Shown piece after piece: positions 36,495-48,452 of a stretch of DNA of 64,000 nt. The DNA comes from Sphagnum compactum (taxonomy: Eukaryota > Bryophyta > Sphagnopsida > Sphagnales). The stretch is from NCBI GenBank assembly GCA_965153455.1, contig OZ234500.1, positions 14,755,579 to 14,819,578 of the forward strand, in the 5' to 3' direction. A program made the position numbers and the translations under genes. The notes under the pieces are model-generated. The model was not told the origin of the DNA. It saw only the letters and a list, made by a program, of their open reading frames with translations, and did no database searches. Numbering within the stretch: position 1 is the stretch's first letter; each line of letters starts with the position of its first letter.

Positions 36495-39300
36495 TCAGTT
36501 TTGAGATGGATCTGCAAGAATAAAATCCTTTTCATGTAAATCCTTCAAAGAAGTGTACGCTGTTGTACTCAAGGATGGCTTCATGTTTTTAGGCCCACAA
36601 TACAAAGGGATAATTAGATCCTCCATATCATCAAGGATAGGAATAGATGGAAAAAAAAACTTCACATGATTAACTTTCCAATTACTAGTTGGCCAAAAGC
36701 CCTCTAATAATATGGGACTTTGTTGAAGAATTGGTTTTGACAAGCATTCTAAAATACACTCTCAATATTCAATGTATGGCTTCATGACTCTTGCATACAT
36801 CTCATCTTTCAAAATATTGAACTTTCAAAACTTTAAATACTTCAAGATTCCACTATTGATGAATTTCTCTTTCTCTACTAACTTTGAAACATCATTCCCC
36901 AAAATAGGATAGAAAGGAACAAGTTTTTGGAATTCCACTAGGACATTTGGGGTAACCTTGATCATCAAACTTCCACAATCGAATTGTAGGGCCATCTTTG
37001 GGGCTCCATATTGAATCTATTGGAAACACCTTGTATTGCATCACTAGCCACCCAAAAGAATCCATAAAAAATATGTGTGTCCAACCAATACCTCAGGTCC
37101 ATCTTTCAAATATCCTTGAACCCACGATTTGAAATTTGGGATTTTTTGAATTAGTTGGGGAATGAATGGTCATTCTTGCAAAACCATAAACGATTTCATC
37201 AAATCCGCTAACACAATTATTTTGTTTTCTCAATTTCTTTGACAAATAGCCAAAATTTCCATCAATGTCTTCATGTGTATGATTAATGACAAGAAATCCC
37301 AACTAGACCTTTTCAAAAACCTCCTTCACTATTAATAATGACAAAAAAACAAATCAGTGCCGATTCTTACTATCTTTCACACAATTATCCATTTGATGCA
37401 TAACTTCTTAGGCAATGGTTTTGCACCAACCATTTGTTCAGGTGCCTTCAAGGCCTTCAAAGATTGTGAACTCCCTCACATTAGCTGCTCAAAAAATTCA
37501 TTTTGTAGTTCATGATCAAACAACCTTTGTGATTCACAGATAAGGTCCTTCTCCAAAGTTCATAATAAACACAAAAGAAATCCAATTGTGAAATTATGGT
37601 CATTGGGCCACAATTCATTTGAGTATTAAGTAAATGCCTCATCACCATGCTCGTGAACAATCATTCTAGTCAGTGTTATTGGTAACTGACCGAGCCCAAC
37701 AACCATTTTGTTTTTCACTTGCAACCTTGGTAGTGTAGTCTTTGAATGATCCATCTTATCATGAATGATGCAAAAAAATTCCTCCTTTGATTAAATGGAC
37801 TTTGCTTTCCACTTGTTGTAAAGACTTATGCACGACTTTTGATGTTTATTATGACTTTTCAATTTCAATGCATGCTCCTTTCCACTAGCATTTTTTTTTC
37901 CAACTTTGGATATCAAGTCTTTCAAAGACTCACATACAATGCATTTTGTAAAGGTTATACCTCTTTTTCACACGTCAACATTGAAATGTTCGTTTCCAAT
38001 AGAATGTTTTTTCAACCAGCTCATAACAAATTGAAATACCTCATCAATATTTAACTCCTTGCTAATCTACAATATCACACAAGAAAAAACAAGAGTTTAG
38101 ACCCAAAAAATCTACAAAATTATTTTTGCATTAATAACAAACAAAAACAAAATACAACACAAATAATTTTACAAACATAACAAGTATGCAAAATTCCCCC
38201 CACCTCATTGTTCCTTTTTCAAATACTTTCCCAAGTATCAAGAATTAGAAGGCAAACATCTTGTCTACAATTCCCAATTCCTTTCATTTGGTGTGGCATT
38301 ACATCAACACATTTATTAATCAATGACTAAACATTGCTTTTAGTTTGCCTAGTTGCAACTTGTGGTTTTTTCATTCCAACATTTCCATGTGGCCTTCACC
38401 TTGTCCCACATTTGTTATCTTGTTCATATGATAAGTATGTAGACTATGAAATTCCAACAATCTTGTACCATGTGTGCTATTTCACAAATTTCAGCATCCT
38501 ATATTGTAAGAAACCTTTGCTTTGTTACTCCAACTTTCTAGTGCAATCTTTTAGGAATATCTAAAATATACACTCTTTGATCTGCGAATGACAAGTTCCA
38601 AAACCCTTGTCACAAAATGGATGTTTTCTCACAAAGGAAATACTGACAACAACTGAAAGAACAACAAAAATTTGAACTTATACTACAAATTGGTTCATTG
38701 TTTAAAAATTAGTCAATCTTTGAAAGGAAAGCATAATCTTTTGATTCCCTTTGTTTTCTTTTTAAAAATGTGTAAATTTTTTTCTTCACACCTACAACTC
38801 CTTCATCTCTTTCCAACACATGATGTTCATCATATGCAATAAGTAATGACAATGAAAAATGACAATAAAAAATTGTTTGTGATAAAGGCCACCTCCATGT
38901 TGACATTACTTATGATCTATCATTTGGACAATTCAAAATTGTGACCCCAATATTAGTTTCACCAAGATTGACGTCCAAAACAAGCTCCCTTAGGTCAAAT
39001 GCAACAATCCTCCCTTCAATAATCATCTCTCCAACATGATTCACCAACCCACACTTTCTCCCATGCCACTCCATTTTTTTCATACCAGAAACATAATTCA
39101 TTCTTTCATGTATATCTTCTTCACCTTTTCCACTTCTTGATGGACCACCCTCTTCCATACCGTCAAAAATTCTAATGTTCTCCTCTGAATTAACCTCCAA
39201 AACCCCCTCAATGGGCACCGCATTCGTACATCTTTCCTCCCCTTGTAACCCCCTGTGATCTTTCATTACAGACACTAATTGACAATGAGCACCCAATCAT
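36495..39300 (-). mobile_element. Decayed DUF7869-like transposon protein
   Basis: Minus-strand fragments line up as one broken protein. Around 37380-37410 is MHQMDNCVKDSKNRH. A TAG at 37303-37305 precedes LGFLVINHTHEDIDGNFGYL (end of that frame 37093). Near 36950-37080 are pieces reading VMQYKVFPIDSIWSPKDG and IRLWKFDDQGYPK, and 36495-36743 holds LLEGFWPTSNWK. The D-N-C and HTHEDID motifs are what I know from DUF7869 proteins, which occur in transposon-like contexts and have an RNase-H-like look. The longer minus frame 38910-39296 (KKMEWHGRKCGLVNHVGEMI, ITILNCPNDRS-like end) and 38709-38906 may be the N-terminal part of the same protein; this link is weaker. Many stops and frameshifts; not functional. 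Confidence 0.55.
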
Positions 39301-42300
39301 GACACATCCCTCATTGGCCAAAAGCAATCTAATCCCACATAATCTCCAACAAATCTTCCACAAGGATTTTGAAACAATATATCAAATTTTGGAACCGTTG
39401 GAAAATAAATTCCGCAACCACCACAATGCAATTATCAGGTTCATTAAAACCATGCACAATAGTCAAATCAACTCGTTTACATCTCCCACAACCAACACAA
39501 ATCCTTCCCATGTCACTTATCGAATATTAGAGATCAATTGGATCTTTGACCTTCAAAAGTTTAATTGGCGGCCACCTGATTCTCACTTCACCCCCACACA
39601 AAGTGAGAGAAAATCCAACGGCCGCCTAATTCTCATTTCCCCCATAGATGGAGTGAGAGAAAATCTAGCAACCGCCCAATTTTCACTTCACCCCCACACG
39701 AAGTGAAAGAAAATCCAACGGCCACCCAATTCTCATTCCCCCCACTTACTAAAGCAAACTATAAATTAGATTAATTAGAAAAAAATTAATTAAACTAATT
39801 TGTATTAGCAATAATTAAACTAGTTTAGACCCATTGAAACTTAGTTAATAGGACATTTTAAGTTACACTATGTTCAAACTCCTAGGTTAATTAAGTCGTA
39901 AAATAATGTACAAAATTGAAAAATGAAAAGAGTTTTATTAGGAATTATACTCACTAAAATGAAACGTATTTTGAAGCTCCATATGAGGTGTTTCTTGAAA
40001 AGATGCTTGTCCTTCCTATAGCATGAAGATATATGAGGATCACATTGAAGAGATGATTGCCGCATGGAAAAAAAAAAGATTAAAGTTGTTATACCTAAAT
40101 TTGTCATTCTAAAGTCTTTTAGAAATCCAATGCCAAACTTACCTAACTATTACAAGTATCATTCGTAAGACAATATGCATGAAACTTTAAAAATGAATGC
40201 AACCAAGAAGAAATATAGAGAATCAACAAGGAAATTGTAAATCCTAAACCTCCAATGTCCAATGATCAATCCCTATCCTTAATGCCTTGTTCATCCAAAA
40301 CAATGTAATTAGCCTACCGCCTTGAATTCTTGTTTAGTTTTGAATCATGTTGATAATCACTTGAGGACTACCCAAAGATGGGAGATCTAGGAAAAGGATT
40401 TTCATTATTAGACACACAGTTTTGGAGTAAGGAGATAGAGGTAGATACTTTGTAGTAGAAACCATAGATTTTATTTTGATATACTATAGATTTAAACTTA
40501 TTGTTTGAATTCAATTCAATAAAACTTGGATTCTTTTGCTGTACTTTGATTGAAATTTTTAGTAAATAAAAGAAGTACATATTTCTATAATGATTTTCAT
40601 ATTCAAATTATTGTGTGAATTTTTTGAAGTATCAAAAATATAGGGAAATGAATTGTAATTTTGTGTCTGGAGTTTTTACATTGTATCTTGAAGTACAAAA
40701 ATAGGTATATGAAATAACCATGAATCTGGTGTTTTAATGAAGTACAAAAATAGGTGTATTTAGAATGAAGGTAGGAATTGTGAATGTGTGGATATAATAA
40801 TGCAAATTTGTTGTTACAGTAAATGTGGAATAGTTTTGCAAGGATTTAATCCACATCTACCATTTGGCAACCATCTTTCGAGATTTTTTTTTTTTTTTTT
40901 TACAAAAACAAAAAGGTTTTCTGCATTTTCCATTGATTATCCTATATATGAGGGTGTTCAAAAGAGTAGCTTAATTTTCAATTTAGATTTAGAAGGGGTA
41001 TGTTAGAAGCATTAGAGGTCTAAGCGATTGATGTCATAAGGACCACAAAATGATCTACAAATTTTGAAAAAAAAGGATTGTGAAACAAGATGGATCGAAT
41101 GGTGACCTGGAGTTTACAGTGGCAATTAAATTTGGAAGCAAATTGTCAAGTTACTAAACGAAAAACAAAAGACAATCTTGAAATGGAGAAGAGTATGTGG
41201 GAATTACAGAAACCCCATATCGGAATCCAACGTTTGACAAACGAATTTTGAAAACAAAAGAAAGACATACAAAACATAGGTCGTTTCTACCAAGAGGTGA
41301 TAAGGCATGAAATATGGATTGGTCGTCTTTAGAGAAGGCATTGTTATAGACAACGATATCCACAAAAAGAAATGTTATTGAGTACTTACCCAAATGAGTG
41401 GGTGCAGTATATTTCTCAATCGTACTGTAGTTCAAAGTCACAAGGATCAAAATGGAACATGGACTCTTATAGACCTTAATCAATCGCCGAAAATCTCAAG
41501 TCCAGAATCAATAACTAGCCAAGGAAGGGATATTACAAGAAGTATACAATTTAGGTTTGTGTACTAATTTGCATATCTAGATTATTATGAACTAGTAGAA
41601 GACTAAGAGGTGGAAGAAAACACCAATATTGATGTGTTTGAGGAGACAAAGGAAAATTACTTACGATCATCGAGTAAATGCATACTACAGTGTCCCTTTG
41701 TTTGTGTCATAGTGTAAAAATTCTTGACCCTCTAACTACATGATGTTTTTTAAGTTATAATTTTTTTTTAATTTGAAAAAAGGGACTTACATATATGACT
41801 ATATTATCATAGAAATAACATATTAAAAAAGAAAAACCATATGTTCATTTTTTTGGTTTAGGGGGGGACTTTAAAACTTGTGTTTTAAATTCAATCATAA
41901 TTTTTATTTAGTCCTTAAATATTTGTAAATGGACTCATAGGTCTTGGGCTATTAAATTATTTGTTTCATAGTACTTTGCCACAAGTTGTATGATCAAAAT
42001 GGAAACTAAAATTCTTATTAAATATGTCATTATTAATGAAAGTGGCCATTTGAGTACTTTTTTGGAAGGCTAGAATTCACAAGTACTTTTCAATATGTAT
42101 TTTTTGAGTTTGATTCAAGCGTTTTCCTTGAATGTGTTTTATAATGTATTAAAAAAGATGTATAACACATAGTTCTTGCAAAAACTTAATTTGTAATTGA
42201 AAAACTCATTTTAAAGGTGATGACAACACCAAATCCAGTGTGAAAATGGACATTTTTGGTGCATTTTTTGGTGCACCATAATATGCATTTACCCCATCTA

Positions 42301-42302
42301 AA
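39301..42302. other. AT-rich intergenic stretch
   Basis: 39560-39740 contains three to four imperfect copies of a ~60-bp unit with ATTCTCA, TTCACCCC and AGTGAGAGAAAATC words, alternating with GGCCGCC. A T-run lies at 40886-40901. Minus frame 41154-41483 and other frames have no recognised domain. No gene is supported. Confidence 0.4.
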
Positions 42303-42974
42303 TATGCAAAGGCGAAGGTGAATGTGTTGGATGAAGTACCACATTCATATTCACATTAAGGAAATCCAGAACTAGATCAAACAAGGTACATAGTGAAAAC
42401 ACGGGATTATGAATCTATGGATTCCAAGGTAGCCAGATTACTTTCAAGAATCTATGCATTCTGTGAGGAAGAAGGACATGCAATTATGGATTGTCCTTTT
42501 GTGCCTTTTCACATCAAAACATGTATTGTTAGACATGTGGAGTTATAGAATGTGGCAAGAACATTAATAGATCAATCATAGGACCAAAAACCAGGAATTC
42601 TTGTAGTTCAAAACACATTAAGAGGCATGGAATTGGAAGGACAATTAGGACCACAAAATTGACAGATTTGTCCATCCATTCAGTTTAAGAGCAGAGTGTT
42701 AGAGGTGTATTCACATTCACATTTTGCACCACAAAGGATACCAATGGGTAATCACAGAATGGGGCATCGTCAAACTTGAGTCAACTCAGCTTCACCAAGA
42801 GTGTCAAAAGCGGCAGTTGCTGAAATCCGGAGACAACATACTAGAATAAAGGTTACTCAATCACCTAATGTTGTCATAACAATCATAGGAATGAAAACGG
42901 TTATTGCACCCAGCATGAATGATGAAATGTTACATAACTACTATTTGATTAGGTATAGTAGAGTTAGTAAGTGA
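42303..42974 (+). mobile_element. Decayed retrotransposon gag with zinc knuckle
   Basis: One plus-strand frame runs from about 42303 to the TGA at 42972-42974. It includes TRDYESMDSKVARLLSRI, a zinc-knuckle-like YAFC-x4-H-x4-C (42453-42494), then FVPFHIKTCIVRHVEL and RGMELEGQLGP. The knuckle follows C-x2-C-x4-H-x4-C except that the first Cys is Tyr. The frame is interrupted by stops, including 42546-42548, 42579-42581, 42660-42662 and 42777-42779, without any frameshift between them. Gag proteins package the element RNA. It may come from the same Ty3/Gypsy family as the integrase relic at 26.8 kb, but that is inference. No polymerase follows it. Confidence 0.6.
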
Positions 42975-44880
42975 CAATAGTTCTTTTGGAAATAAAAATA
43001 ACTTGCATTTGATTTTGTAACATTGCTTTCATAAAGACAGTAATGTTTGAGGATTGCATTTCCACCCTTCAACAACCACCAATCAAAGGTCCATATGCCC
43101 AACCCTTACCCACTAATTCTTTCTTTGAAAAATAGAAAACCTCCCAACATTGGTTTAAAATCTAAACTAACATTCGTAGGTTCTTGAATTTCAATAGGTT
43201 TAAGTCCAAGTTATAAGACAAGTCAAGTTCTAGGATCTTTTGACTAATGGTTCCAAGGTTTCTTGGAATTATTGTTGAAACCTAACCAAGGAACCGACCT
43301 ATTTTCAAAATTGAATTAGAACTTGAATTAAGGTGTTGCCCCATTTTTAGAAAGTTCAGGTGTTTTTAGGTACATAAGTAAATTTTTATTATATATATAT
43401 AAACTTGACCCTACATTTTAGACAAGTTATCCTGCATTTGATTGGTTGTACACAATTAATATTTCACAATATTTATCTTGAACTATGTGTACTAGTTGAA
43501 CAAACTAATGTTATACAAAAAAATATTTAAGTTTAGTTGTGTGTAACAAGGCGTACTAACTCTAAATTCTTTTTGAAAATGATCACAATGCAGATGTTTT
43601 AAAATTTTTTAAAACTGGTGTCAAGACTGAACCAAAGGTTCCATAAGTGTTTTTTTAATTAAATTCAATTTTTAAAAAAAATAGAATCGAGACCAAAGGT
43701 TCCTTTTGAAATCAAGAACTGGACAACATTGGTCAAAACGTCTAAACATTTTGAGCATGTTTTATCAAAACTGACTTATAGAAGTAAAGTTTATTGTGCT
43801 TGGTAGGATTTGTGAAAAATGGCCATGTTTATATAGTTCTATGTGTATATGTATATCTGATGTTCAATATACATACATACATACATACATATATACATAC
43901 ATACATACAATCATACTGTATGTATGTATGCCTCAGGATTTCAGGAAATGAACTGCCAGTATTTTTGGTTTTTGTTTGCTTTGATTTTTGTGAGTCTTGG
44001 CATTTTGGAATCAAAAGGTAAGTCTTTCAGCTTAGATTGCTTTTGGAGATCTTACTCTTTTATTTAGAGGTTTTGGGTTTGGTATTTTAGAACGACAAGA
44101 TTGGTTTTTCCTTTCTTTCTTTCTTTTCAGTCTTGGTTCCAGAACCAACCACAGTCTTGTTTTTCCTATTCAAACCTTGCCAGGGTTTCAAAACTGAAAG
44201 TCCATTTTCAAAGCCTCAGTTGTTTTTGGAACTATGACAAGGAGTGTGTCAGACTGTGGCCTTGCCATTTACATTACATAGTATCACCTAGAGAAGCTGG
44301 ACCTTTTTAAAACAATGTAGCACACCCCTATTAAGAACTTAATTCAATTTTAAAAATAAATTGCTTCTTCAATCAGGTTCCAATGCCAATTCCGAAGTTT
44401 CCATTCCAAAGAAACTTCGGATGTCAAGTCCAACGACCGTGGACCTTATAATCTGACCTGAACCTGTTGAAATTCAAGAACTTCCTAACATGGAAAAAAT
44501 ACCACTTTCAAATCAGGGATATGAACACAGCGAAAAGCACAAGTTATGAACATGAAATCCCCCACATGCCCTAACCAAGTAATCAAATCTGCAACCAACA
44601 TTGCTCATGTAATTAGCTTGTAAAATCCATGAAGGTGAGGCTGAAACTCTTTCCTTCTAAACCACAAACACATTTCCTACACCCAAGAAAAACACACACA
44701 CACACATTGAAAGGGTAGAGAGAGAAACCTTTGGAAAACACACTTTTAATACACAGACATCACTCACCAGAAAGGGAAAAAAAATTGGCCAATAGGTTCT
44801 CAACAACACAACAGGATTGAAGAATGGTTCATCTTCAATGCAAAGTAGTTGCCACAATACAGTCAACAAAATGTTTGTTA
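42975..44880. other. Intergenic stretch
   Basis: No gene is supported. 43140-43750 has the GGTTCT/AAGTTC-rich wording of the repeat family seen at 10.8-15.6 kb. A CATA tetranucleotide run occupies about 43870-43910 and explains the Tyr/Ile/His-rich frames there. Confidence 0.4.
43868..43927. repeat. (CATA)n / (TATG)n microsatellite
   Basis: About ten CATA units, interrupted once by TATATA, are followed by an inverted TGTATGTATG stretch. The two halves could pair as a hairpin. Confidence 0.85.
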
Positions 44881-44884
44881 TTCA

Positions 44885-45420
44885 GATCATCAGATTGCAA
44901 AATTTTCTCAAAGACCCATTAAGTCATCGGATTCCCAATTTTCTCAAAGACCCACATTCAACATCAGATTGCAATTTTTCTGAAAAGACCCATTAATCAT
45001 CAGATTCCCAATTCTCTCAAAGACCCACATTCATCATCAGATTGTAATTTTTTCTCAAAGACCCATTAATCGTCAGCTTCCCAATTTTCTCGAAAGACCC
45101 ACATTCATCATCAGATTGTAATTTTTTCTCAAAGACCCATTAATTGTCAGCTTCCCAATTTTCTCAAAAGACCCACATTCATCATCAGATTGTAATTTTT
45201 TCTCAAAAACCCATTAATCATCAGATTCCCAATTTTCGCACAAGACTCATTGTCTTAAAACCAACATGCTGCAGAACTGATGAAAAGTAAACATTATGAG
45301 AAAATAAACACCAAGCTAAAAAGTTGAAGGCAGGTAGCAAGCAGAACATCGGCTTCCAAATTTTCTCAAAAACCCATTAATCATCAGATTACAAACTTTC
45401 TCAAAAGACCCATCAATATA
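44885..45420. repeat. ~74-bp dimeric tandem repeat downstream of gene C
   Basis: TCATCATCAG recurs at 45031, 45105 and 45179 (74-bp period), with an earlier variant at 44958. Each unit is two ~37-bp halves of the type CATCAGATT(G/C)...AATTTTCTCAAAGACCCA. A displaced partial copy lies at about 45355-45415. The array is about 200-700 bp past the stop codon of gene C, on its 3' side. Confidence 0.8.
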
Positions 45421-45599
45421 CCAACATCAAGTGCAAAACTGTTGCAAATTAAGTTACATTGTCCGAAACAAAACACAAAGCAAAAAACTTGTAAGGTAGG
45501 AAGCCGAAACACTGACCTAAACCATGAAGGGTAGTAGTAGAGCAAAGAAGAAACACTAAGCTATACATATAATATATGCACAAGTGAGTCAATGATTCA

Positions 45600-48452
45600 C
45601 TAATAGGTATTCGGGATGTGTTTAAGGTACTGTGGATTGGTATAGAAGCTGGAGTAATCTGTTTCAGGGAATTGGTTGTAATGATGTGGTGGGTAAGATT
45701 GGCTTGGCACATATGAGTTATAAGGATCATAGTAGCTAGATGTATACGGTGAGCGGGCCCAATAATCCATAATTGGCCTTTCTTGATGGTAATATTGATA
45801 GGTGGATGGTGGACCAATGTTCACAACTGCTTCAGATTTTTTCTCAGTTTTTGTCTCACCTTTCTCCTTGGGTGGTGACTTGTTGTCTTCAGCTTTCTTC
45901 TCAGGTGCTTTCTCTTCAGTCTTTTTCTCAGGCGAATCGGGTTTTTTCTCAGCTTTTGTGGACTCCTCAGTTTTGGTCTCAGCAGCTTTTGTCTCTGCTT
46001 TTGCTTCTGGTGCTGGTGCTGCTGGTGCTGGTGGCTCCACCACAATCTCTGCTTTCTTGTCGAATTTCCTTGCTTTGTGTAATACTTGCTGTGGATTTGT
46101 CTTTCCTGATACTGTGACTTTGTGGGTTGGAAGATCTGCTTGTATATCCACAACACCTACAAAACAAAACAAAACAAATGGATGTTGAGTACAAAATTGA
46201 GAACTCAAAAAAATAAAATTCTTCTTCTTCTTCATCACCACATGACTGACTGACTATCAGTGAGCAATTCCACAATGTGCACAAGAGGAGAGTAACTTTT
46301 GCACAAGTTTTGTTGCAAAAAAATTAAAATGGAGATGACAAATAAAAGACCAGACAGACTTACCATCAGCTTCACTGATCACTTCTGTCACCATCTCAAT
46401 ACACTTGCTGCAACACATCTTGTTCACCTTCAGCACAACTTTCTGCAAAACAGGTCCGGCAAATACATATATTATTACACAACAGATATCAGAGACAGGT
46501 CTCGACTGGTAGTGTTGTCTGGTTCTTGATTTTGAAAGCAACCTTCAGTTCCAATTTCAGAAAAACTTTGAGTTTAGTAGAACCTTCAATGTGATTGTGA
46601 AAACAGTTTTTTTGATTTTGTAAAACCTCTAGGAGGCCCAAGATTTCCCAAAACATTTTGGGAAGCCCAGTCTGGTTTAAGACTACAAATCAACTCTTGA
46701 GTTTTCCCAAACATTTGGAGCCTGGTCCAGTTTAAGACCACCAAATCAACAGAAAATGAACTCTCAACAATCACCCAAAACATTTGGAGCTTGGTCCATT
46801 TGCAGACACAGATCAACAGCAAATGAACTCTCAAGATTTCCCAAAACATTTGGAACCTGGTCCAGTTGAAGACACAGATCAACAGCAAGTGAGCTCACTC
46901 TCAAGACTTCCCAAAACATTTGGAACCCAGTCCAGTTGAAGACACAGATCAACAGCAAATGAACTCACTCTCAAGATTTCCCAAAAGATTTGAAGCCTGG
47001 TCCAGTTGAAGACACAGATCAACAGCAAATGAGCTCAATCTCAAGATTTCCCAAAACATTTGGAGCCTGGTCCAGTTGAAGACACAAATCAACAGCAAAT
47101 GAGCTCACTCTCAAGATTTCCCAAAACACTTGAAGCCCTGTGCAGTTGGAGACACAGATCAACAGCAAATGAGCTCACTCTCAAGATTTCCCAAAACATT
47201 TGAACCCCAGTCCAGTTGAAGACACAGATCAACAGCAAATGAGCTCATTCTCAAGATTTCCCAAAACATTTGAACCCCAGTCCAGTTGAAGACACAGATC
47301 AACAGCAAATGAGCTCACTTTCAAGATTTCCCAAAACATTTGAACCCCAGTCCATTTGAAGACACAGATCAACAGCAAATGAGCTCACTTTCAAGATTTC
47401 CCAAAACATTTGAACCCCAGTCCAGTTGAAGACACAGATCAACAGCAAATGAGCTTATTCTCAAGATTTCCCAAAACATTTGAACCCCAGTCCAGTTGAA
47501 GACACAGATCAACAGCAAATGAGCTCACTTTCAAGATTTCCCAAAACATTTGAACCCCAGTCCATTTGAAGACACAGATCAACAGCAAATGAGCTCACTT
47601 TCAAGATTTCCCAAAACATTTGAACCCCAGTCCAGTTGAAGACACAGATCAACAGCAAATGAGCTCACTTTCAAGATTTCCCAAAACATTTGAACCCCAG
47701 TGCATTTGAAGACACAGATCAACAGCAAATGAGCTCACTTTCAAGATTTCCAAAAACATTTGAACCCCAGTCCAGTTGAAGACACAGATCAACAGCAAAT
47801 GAGCTCACTTTCAAGATTTCCCAAAACATTTGAACCCCAGTCCAGTTGAAGACACAGATCAACAGCAAACTTCATTCAAATTGCACATCAAATTCCTTAG
47901 GCATTAGACTAGAGTAAAATGAGAAGGAGTCCAAACATTAGAAAAGATGGGTGAAGAAAAAAAAAGATTTTGTCTAACCGGAGGTGCTTCAGGTTTCTTT
48001 GATTCAGAATCTTTCTTATTCTCCTTCTTGTCTTCACCTTTCTTGGGCTTGTCGTCAGCCTTCTTGTCCTCTTTCTTTTCTTCCTTTTTGGCAGCCTCCT
48101 TGTTTTCTTCCTTCTTCTCTTCTTTCTTCTCCTCTTTTTTCTCCTCCTTAGAAGGCTCTGTCTTCTTGGCTTCTTCCTTTTTCTCAACCTTGGGTACTTC
48201 AATTGGAACTAGCTTCCACATAGTTCCCGCTGGTGGTTGTGGCATCATCCATCCCGGGCCAGGTCTTCCATAGTTAAACAACTAGTACCCCCACAACATC
48301 ACCATACAAACAAACCTCAGAACTTCTGCATGCTGCTGCTTCAACAATTCTAGACTGTCAAGCTTCTTCATCGGTCTAGCTGCTGATACCAATGATATAA
48401 GACCATTGTAATTCCATTGCAAAATTCGCATACATACCTCAGCGTTGTCCAT
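45600..48452 (-). CDS. HMA-domain plant protein, gene C (long Lys/Glu-rich paralogue)
   Basis: Four exons in order of translation: 48452-48438, 48281-47979, 46442-46364 and 46156-45600 (954 nt, 317 aa). Introns are 156, 1536 and 207 bp in phases 0, 0 and 1. Exon 1 encodes MDNAE, as in gene A. Exon 2 (residues 6-106) starts LFNYGRPGPG, reaches GTMWKLVPI, then has about 70 residues that are almost entirely Lys and Glu. The HMA domain (about 107-173) has MCCSKC (115-120) and the second-half block GVVDIQAD...KVTVSGK. A second Ala/Pro/Glu/Lys-rich linker follows, then a Tyr-rich tail ending PQYLKHIPNTY, close to gene A's ending; there is no CaaX box. Exon 2 opens with a TTG codon (Leu) at 48281 right after an AG acceptor; it is not a translation start. 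Intron 2 holds a 70-bp minisatellite. The family binds soft metals; the specific metal is unknown. Confidence 0.85.
46620..47872 (-). repeat. 70-bp minisatellite in intron 2 of gene C
   Basis: TCAAGATTTC (one copy TCAAGACTTC) recurs every 70 bp exactly from 46831 to 47811, giving 15 phased copies, with about three more degenerate units between 46620 and 46830. Each unit contains CCAAAACATTTG, CCAGTCCAGTTGAAG, ACACAGATCAACAGC and GAGCTCA. Copies near 47250-47850 are almost identical, differing mainly at TCCAGTTG versus TCCATTTG, while those at the low-coordinate end are older. The array fills most of the 1536-bp intron. Confidence 0.95.

Noticed and set aside
43794-44021. Tyr/Ile/His-rich frames
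   Set aside because: Created by the CATA microsatellite on both strands.
45773-46188. Long plus-strand open frames (114-128 aa) rich in Ser, Phe and Val
   Set aside because: They are antisense to exon 4 of gene C. The Lys/Glu/Ala codons of that exon read backwards give this composition, and there is no independent gene evidence.
46586-46958. Minus frames with repeated LLICVFNW / FQMFWE peptides
   Set aside because: They are translations of the 70-bp intron minisatellite. The repeat length is not a multiple of three, so no long repeated protein is possible.
46620-47872. CRISPR array
   Set aside because: The 70-bp units are contiguous with no unique spacers, and the context is a eukaryotic intron.
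47904-48281. TTG at 48281 taken as the start of gene C
   Set aside because: It directly follows an AG acceptor and aligns with the second exon of paralogues A and B; the true start is the micro-exon ATG at 48452.
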